From contig CAMCFN010000022.1 in the NCBI GenBank assembly GCA_945874145.1, positions 1 through 56,034 on the forward strand: a DNA stretch of 56,034 bases. Reading direction: 5' to 3'. Below, piece by piece: positions 52,043 through 56,034 of the stretch (position 1 is the stretch's first letter; each line of letters opens with the position of its first letter). Position numbers and translations under genes: made by a program. Origin of the DNA: Akkermansia muciniphila (GTDB taxonomy: Bacteria > Verrucomicrobiota > Verrucomicrobiia > Limisphaerales > SXTU01). Below the pieces are notes generated by a model, which was not told where the DNA came from, ran no database searches, and worked only from the letters and a program-made list of their open reading frames with translations.

Positions 52043-52133
52043 TGAATGGGCGAGGCGGACGGCCCAGTTCAGGGATAAATGCTCGGTTAGGAAGCGCGCT
52101 TACCAGGGCAGGCTGAAGCAGCGGGGTATCCGT

Positions 52134-52720
52134 TCACGCCACGTTCAGTGTGCTCACGGCGCTAGCCGGGCCGTCGCCCCGGGAGTTGTGGGCGATGACT
52201 TTGAAGTCATACGCACCGGGGGGCAGGCCGGTGGCGCGGTAGTGCTTCACAATCACGTCGCTGGCACCTTCACAAAGGCGGGCTGGCCGGGGCCTTGGCG
52301 GTAAATATCGAAGCTGGTGCCGTGCAGGGCGGTGTAATCAAACTCCGCCTCGCCCGGGCTGGGGCTGGCGGCGTTGGTGATGACGGCTTGGCCGGGCGGT
52401 TGGCTGGCGGGCGCGGTGGGGATGGCGTCAATGACTTCGCGGTCGGCGGTGCCTTCGGGGTATTGCGCGCGGCCTTGGACCAAGGCGTTGGTGGTGAAGT
52501 CCGCCAGTCCGGTCACGAAGGTGTGGCTAGCGCCTTCAGCGACTTGGAAGGCGGATTCCGCAGCGGCCTTCGCAGCGAGGGTGCCGACGATGGCGGGCGG
52601 GCCCACGGTGCCTTCAATGGCGGTGATGTAGGCGTCGAAGGCGGTGCGGTCCATGGTGTCCCAAGCGCGGAAGGGGTTGGCGGAGCCGGGCGGGTTGGGG
52701 AGCTGTAGTACGAGTCAAGC
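52134..52720 (-). pseudogene. Frameshifted C-terminal fragment of a fibronectin-III-like protein
   Basis: The minus strand reads RTAFDAYITAIEGTVGPPAI, FVTGLADFTTNALVQGRAQY, EAEFDYTALHGTSFDIYRQG and then, one frame over near 52255, VIVKHYRATGLPPGAYDFKV and IAHNSRGDGPASAVSTLNVA before TGA at 52134. The last part is a typical FN3-like strand pattern found at the C-terminus of verrucomicrobial secreted or phage-tail-like proteins. No start codon or N-terminus is present. It lies directly upstream of the OMP pseudogene, so this whole ~1.1 kb looks eroded. Confidence 0.5.
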
Positions 52721-52875
52721 GGAGGCTCACCCTATACCGGTGGGTGCGCTCCGCCGGCGGAGCTTCACACCGGCTGCCTTCAAGCGCGCCTCCGACGCGC
52801 TCGCGGAAGCGTCCCAAGCAGCCGGACTGGTCGGTAGCGGGGGTGTTGAGCGTGATATTTGTGCCTGTGGAGTGG

Positions 52876-53214
52876 GTTGAGGCGGTGTTTTGGGTGGTAT
52901 GGCCGGTGTTTTGGCGATTTGTCCTGCTGCGCGATTGGGTTTATCGGGTTTTCCGGTGCGTTGATGGGCTTTTGTTGGCGGTTTATCGGCTGCTCAGGCT
53001 AGTTGATGGGGTTTCCCAGTGCGTTGATAAGGTGGGCGGTTGCGTTTATCTGCTTTTCAATCGCGTCCACTATATCAAGACAGTTGGCAACCGGTCGTAT
53101 CGCAGGCTGCGACGCATCAAGGTGGTGCTGCGACTGATGGACGCGACTCTACTGCGCATGGACCCGGCTCGAAACCGTCGGGACGCGCTGGGATGGGCGA
53201 TGGATGCGCTTCCC
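52876..53214 (+). repeat. 21-bp degenerate tandem repeat (about 16 units) read as heptads
   Basis: Units are 21 bases and keep phase in a 157-codon open frame (52744-53217, plus): VEAVFWV VWPVFWR FVLLRDW VYRVFRC VDGLLLA VYRLLRL VDGVSQC VDKVGGC VYLLFNR and, later, LRLMDAT LLRMDPA. Most first-half units begin GTTGAT or GTTTAT. The complementary strand reads heptads ending in P-I-N (KPINAPENPIN) but has a stop. Whether the plus frame is a real heptad-repeat protein or a non-coding repeat is undecided; the 5' part of the frame overlaps pseudogene DNA. Confidence 0.6.
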
Positions 53215-53393
53215 TGAAGCATCAATATCGCTCGTTGGTGGGAAGACACCGCTACCAAGCGCTCCTACCTTCCTCGGCGGGGAAAGGCCGAGCGGCGGGT
53301 TTGCCTTACCGGGTGTGCGGGCAGCGGGAGCGACCTTGATTGCGGCAAAGTCTGCTTCCCTTCGTGAGGGGTTCCACGCCATTCTGTCTGCCC

Positions 53394-54152
53394 ATGAGCA
53401 CTGACAAGAAACTCAGCGGCAAAACCGCCCTCATCACCGGGGCCAGCAAAGGGCTCGGCAAGGCCATGGCGCTCGCGTTCGCCGAGGCTGGAGCACGGCT
53501 CGCGCTTGCCTCCCGTGACACGGAGCTCCTGACCGCCGTGCAAGCGGAATGCCGCGTCCGGGGCGCGGAAGCCGAGATTTACCAGGTGGACGTGACGAGC
53601 GAGGAGCAGGTGGAACAGTTGCGGCGCGCGGTGCTGGAGCGCTTTGGCAACCTTACCATCCTCGTGAACAATGCGGGCATCAACATCCGCCGGCCCGTCA
53701 CCGAGTTCACGCTGGCCGAGTGGCATCAGATCCTCGACACGAACCTCACGAGCGTCTTCCTCATGTGCCGCGCCTTTGTGCCGCACTTGGAGACGGGTTG
53801 CGGGCGGATCATCAACCTTGCCTCCATGATGGCCCACGTCTCCATCGCGCACCGGGTGCCGTATTCCGCCAGTAAGTTCGGCATCCTCGGCCTCACGAAG
53901 TCCCTCGCGCTGGAAGTCGCGGCGCAAGGCATCACCGTCAACGCCATCAGCCCCGGCCCGTGCGCCACCGAGATCAACGCCCCGATCCTCAACAATCCCG
54001 AGCTGCTCGCCAAGTTCACCGCGCAGCTCCCGGTTGGCCGCTTCGGCAAGCCCGAGGAAGTCGCGGCGCTCGCGGTGTTCCTCGCCTCGGGGGACTCCGG
54101 CTTCATCACCGGCACTGACGTGGTAATTGACGGCGGCTGGATTGCGCAATAG
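53394..54152 (+). CDS. Short-chain dehydrogenase/reductase
   Basis: 252 residues from ATG 53394 (the upstream TTG at 53340 adds non-conserved residues). Classical SDR: TGASKGLGKAMA (nucleotide site), DVTSEEQ, LVNNAGINIRRP, INLASMMAHVS (catalytic Ser) and YSASKFG (Tyr-x3-Lys), ending AVFLASGDSGFITGTDVVID followed by GGW. NAD(P)-dependent oxidation or reduction of a sugar acid or 3-oxoacyl substrate; the closest pattern is gluconate 5-dehydrogenase / FabG. The Arg in SRDTELL after strand 2 hints at NADP preference. Physiological substrate unknown. Confidence 0.93.
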   Translation: MSTDKKLSGKTALITGASKGLGKAMALAFAEAGARLALASRDTELLTAVQAECRVRGAEAEIYQVDVTSEEQVEQLRRAVLERFGNLTILVNNAGINIRRPVTEFTLAEWHQILDTNLTSVFLMCRAFVPHLETGCGRIINLASMMAHVSIAHRVPYSASKFGILGLTKSLALEVAAQGITVNAISPGPCATEINAPILNNPELLAKFTAQLPVGRFGKPEEVAALAVFLASGDSGFITGTDVVIDGGWIAQ

Positions 54153-54160
54153 CTGTCCGC

Positions 54161-54427
54161 ATGATCGCCCCGGAAGCCAGCTCCCCGCCCGCCCGCAGCC
54201 GCCTGCAGATCTGGGCCGAACGTCTGCAATGGCTGGGCCGACGCGGCCTGGTCGTGGTGCTGCTCGGGATCGGCGGGCTGTGGCTGCATGAGTTCACCGT
54301 GGACATGAACGCCCACCAGAACTGGAAGCTGAAGGTGATGTTTGGGCTGGTTCCCCTCGGACTTGCCTCCGCCGTCACCCAAGCCGTTGCGTGGGTGCTG
54401 GCCTGGCTCGGCCGACGGCGGAATTGA
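54161..54427 (+). CDS. Small two-helix membrane protein
   Basis: 88 residues, starting 8 bases after the SDR stop. Two hydrophobic segments (LVVVLLGIGGLWLHEF and KVMFGLVPLGLASAVTQAVA) and a basic C-terminus (GRRRN). No recognised family. Coding is supported by the tight spacing and by convincing membrane-protein composition; it may be co-transcribed with the SDR. Confidence 0.6.
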   Translation: MIAPEASSPPARSRLQIWAERLQWLGRRGLVVVLLGIGGLWLHEFTVDMNAHQNWKLKVMFGLVPLGLASAVTQAVAWVLAWLGRRRN

Positions 54428-54429
54428 AG

Positions 54430-54505
54430 TGGTGGGCCCGCCCGGATTTGAACCGGGGACCAAGCGATTATGAGTCGCCTGCTCTAACCGCTGAGCTACG
54501 GGCCC
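54430..54505 (-). tRNA. tRNA-Ile2 (CAU anticodon, lysidine type)
   Basis: 76 nt including an encoded CCA (54430-54432). Acceptor GGGCCCG pairs with CGGGCCC, discriminator A, D-arm TAGCTCAGCGGTTAGAGCA, T-arm CCCCGGTTCAAATCCGGGC with a GTTCAAAT loop. Anticodon arm GGCGACTCATAATCGC has CAT at the anticodon. The anticodon arm and D-arm match E. coli tRNA-Ile2 (ileX type) almost exactly, not elongator or initiator Met, so C34 should be converted to lysidine by TilS and decode AUA. Confidence 0.95.
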
Positions 54506-54549
54506 AACCTGCTTAACTAGAGGTGTTTACGGTCCGCGTTAGAACCGTT

Positions 54550-54590
54550 GATTGCAAATCTGATACCACCATGTGATACTGTTTGCAATC
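54550..54590. promoter_or_regulatory. Inverted-repeat operator-like site upstream of the integrase
   Basis: GATTGCAAA (54550-54558) and TTTGCAATC (54582-54590) are perfect 9-bp inverted repeats with 23 bases between, and TGATAC occurs twice inside (54561 and 54575 regions). It ends 5 bases before the integrase ATG. It could bind a regulator or the integrase itself (arm-type or core site). Confidence 0.5.
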
Positions 54591-54595
54591 GACCA

Positions 54596-55690
54596 ATGTC
54601 CGACAAATCTTCACATTGGAAAAAAACCCCGGCGGCAAACTTGGTTCGCTACGAGCCATCAGGCATTTATTTTGCGCGGGTCAGAGTGGGCGGCAAGTTA
54701 ATTCGCCAGTCGCTAAAGACCGATGTTCTGAGCGTAGCCCACCTGCGGCTTGGCGACTTGGTGAAGGCCGAGCGCGAACACTTGGAAGCCCGAACGGAAG
54801 CTGGCCGGGGAAAGCTGACCTTCGATCAGGCAGTAGAGATTTACCGCAAGCAAGTCGTTGATCATCCGAAGCTGAAGCCCAGCGCCAAGCTCTACCGCCA
54901 GAAGAGCATCGACGCGTTGGTGAAAACGTGGCCTGGCCCAACCTCGATCGAGGCTCGAAAGATCTCGGAAAAAGTTTGCCAGGAATGGGCCGCGGAATTC
55001 GTCACGAAGTATTCCTCGTCGGTTTACAACAACACCGTCGGCACGCTGCGACAGATTCTCGCCATCGCCGTGTCGGCGGGTGCCCGGTATGGCAATCCGG
55101 CCTTGGGTATCAAGAAGGCGCGGATCACGCTCAAAAAACTAAAGCTTCCGGAGCAGGCGCAGTTCCGGAAATTCGTTCACAAGATTGAACGGGCGGGTGC
55201 GTGGTGCAGCCGGGACTGCGCCGACCTGGTGCGATTTTTGGCGTATGGAGGGTTCAGAAAGACAGAAGCTGCGAACGTTACCTGGGCAGACTGCGATTTT
55301 GCGAAAGGCGAGATCACCGTGCGCGGGGATCCTGTCACCGGAACCAAGAGCGGTGCGATCCGGACCATTCCCATGATTTCCGAAATGCGCTCGTTGCTGG
55401 AACGGCTGAAAGCCGCCGCGACGGGAGTTGATCCGTCCGCAAACGTGATGCGAGTTCGTGAATGTCAGCGTGCCATGGACAAAGCCGCGAAGGCCGTGGG
55501 CATGGCCCGCATCACCCACCACGACCTACGGCACCTCTTCGCCACCCGGTGCATCGAATCTGGCGTGGACATCCCCACTGTGTCGCGCTGGTTGGGGCAC
55601 AAGGACGGAGGCGCACTGGCGATGCGGGTGTATGGGCACTTGCGTGACCAGCATTCCATAGAGATGGCGAAGAAAGTGAACTTCGACTAG
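54596..55690 (+). CDS. Tyrosine recombinase / phage-type integrase
   Basis: 364 residues from ATG 54596. N-terminal AP2-like arm-binding part (YFARVRVGGKLIRQSLKTD), central SAM-like core-binding part (LTFDQAVEIYRKQV ... ILAIAVSAGARYGNPA), then the catalytic domain with Arg in YGGFRKTEAANVTWAD, Lys in GDPVTGTKSGAIRTIP, HHDLRHLFATRC (His-x2-Arg), WLGHKDG (His) and nucleophile Tyr in MRVYGHLRDQH. All R-K-H-R-H-Y residues are present. It integrates or excises a mobile element. It is next to a tRNA gene, but on its 5' side, and no other mobile gene is visible before the window ends. Confidence 0.93.
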   Translation: MSDKSSHWKKTPAANLVRYEPSGIYFARVRVGGKLIRQSLKTDVLSVAHLRLGDLVKAEREHLEARTEAGRGKLTFDQAVEIYRKQVVDHPKLKPSAKLYRQKSIDALVKTWPGPTSIEARKISEKVCQEWAAEFVTKYSSSVYNNTVGTLRQILAIAVSAGARYGNPALGIKKARITLKKLKLPEQAQFRKFVHKIERAGAWCSRDCADLVRFLAYGGFRKTEAANVTWADCDFAKGEITVRGDPVTGTKSGAIRTIPMISEMRSLLERLKAAATGVDPSANVMRVRECQRAMDKAAKAVGMARITHHDLRHLFATRCIESGVDIPTVSRWLGHKDGGALAMRVYGHLRDQHSIEMAKKVNFD

Positions 55691-55824
55691 GTCGGGTGGC
55701 CGTATTGACACCGCATGGCGGGACAGCAGCAGACTTGGCTGACTTCGGTTGAACTGTCGCGCAAAGCCGGGGGACGAGAACGCGATTGCGACTGGTGGAT
55801 ACTTGGGACCATCATAGCCCGCGT

Positions 55825-56034
55825 ATGAGCACTTCGGGACATCGCGATGACCTTCCTAGTGCAGGCGCGTGGCGCCTCGAACTCACCTCCTCCCTCTACA
55901 GCAACGCTGAAAGCCTCACTGCCGCGATCGACGCCCTGTATGAGATGGTTGACGAGCGGCTGGATGATTGTTCCGTCCGGCTGTGGTTCGATTCCGCAGA
56001 GCATCATCAGCGGGCGGCAGATCTTCTCGGGTTA
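55825..56034 (+). CDS. Hypothetical protein, 3' end cut by the window edge
   Basis: An ATG-started frame runs 70 codons without a stop to the last base (MSTSGHRDDLPSAGAWRLEL, then SNAESLTAAIDALYEMVDER). Acidic, helix-rich, no recognised motif. It begins 134 bases after the integrase and may be element cargo or the flanking chromosome. Coding is plausible but unconfirmed. Confidence 0.45.
   Translation, partial: MSTSGHRDDLPSAGAWRLELTSSLYSNAESLTAAIDALYEMVDERLDDCSVRLWFDSAEHHQRAADLLGL

Noticed and set aside
52744..53217. 157-residue hydrophobic protein gene
   Set aside because: The open frame follows from the 21-bp periodic repeat, its first 40 codons lie in eroded DNA, and there is no clear start; reported as a repeat, not a CDS.
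54430..54505. tRNA-Met (CAU) reading
   Set aside because: Anticodon CAU alone would allow Met, but the D-arm and anticodon arm (GCGACTCATAATCGC) match tRNA-Ile2 almost base for base.

Overview
The window is a high-GC bacterial chromosome segment, most likely from a Verrucomicrobiota bacterium (Pedosphaera/Limisphaerales type). This is inferred from gene content: a secreted PSCyt1/PSCyt2/PSD1 cytochrome paired with a DUF1501 protein (typical of the PVC group), CxPxR sulfatases, LamG/SASA secreted proteins, GYF_2-domain proteins, an autotransporter-repeat/Ig-like surface protein, few clear Shine-Dalgarno sites, and many secreted enzymes. No rRNA is present; one tRNA-Ile2(CAU) lies near the right end.

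Layout. 0-2.4 kb: tail of an HTH protein, a terminator, and a secreted NodB/CE18-like deacetylase. 2.8-8.9 kb (minus): a signalling module of hybrid histidine kinase, receiver-PP2C-HATPase regulator and STAS protein, with the leftover C-terminus of a class III nucleotidyl cyclase between the first two. 8.9-9.8 kb: gene-poor stretch with a REP-type hairpin and gene debris. 9.8-18.3 kb (minus): exported VOC protein, di-haem cytochrome, three tandem GYF_2 paralogues, Lgt-like membrane protein, purH and an esterase. 18.4-25.9 kb (plus): DPP-IV-like S9 peptidase with a VHL-beta-like domain, PSD1 cytochrome and DUF1501. 25.9-26.6 kb (minus): PAS-AraC regulator. 26.7-44.2 kb: a 17 kb same-strand run of secreted hydrolases (twin-domain metalloprotease, sulfatase, two SASA-type proteins, SGNH hydrolase, single-domain metalloprotease, M60-like peptidase, alkaline-phosphatase-fold enzyme) surrounding a four-gene hydroxyproline catabolic set, ending in a lipoate-ligase-like gene. 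44.3-45.9 kb (minus): folA and a lipoprotein amidase. 46-50 kb: surface protein and family II pyrophosphatase. 50-52.8 kb (minus): zinc-ribbon cytochrome, SUMF1-like protein, then decayed OMP and FN3 genes. 52.9-53.2 kb: 21-bp tandem repeat. 53.4-56 kb: SDR, small membrane protein, tRNA-Ile2, tyrosine integrase and a truncated ORF at the edge.

How the genes work together (inference). The 26.7-43.4 kb block looks like a glycoprotein-use locus: secreted peptidases, a sulfatase and SGNH/SASA esterases would strip a sulfated, acylated, hydroxyproline-containing glycoprotein, and the cytoplasmic epimerase, FAD dehydrogenase, DHDPS-like deaminase and enolase-family enzyme would catabolise the released hydroxyproline.

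The most unusual signal is structural. Between 38.4 and 43.6 kb at least five different palindromic repeat elements lie inside or at the very start of four consecutive genes. They add in-frame codons (FAD enzyme, M60 peptidase, lipoate ligase) or supply the start codon (FAD enzyme, phosphatase-fold enzyme), much like the Rickettsia palindromic elements. Other points of note are two bacterial VHL-beta-like domains in different secreted peptidases and a translationally coupled cyclase remnant.
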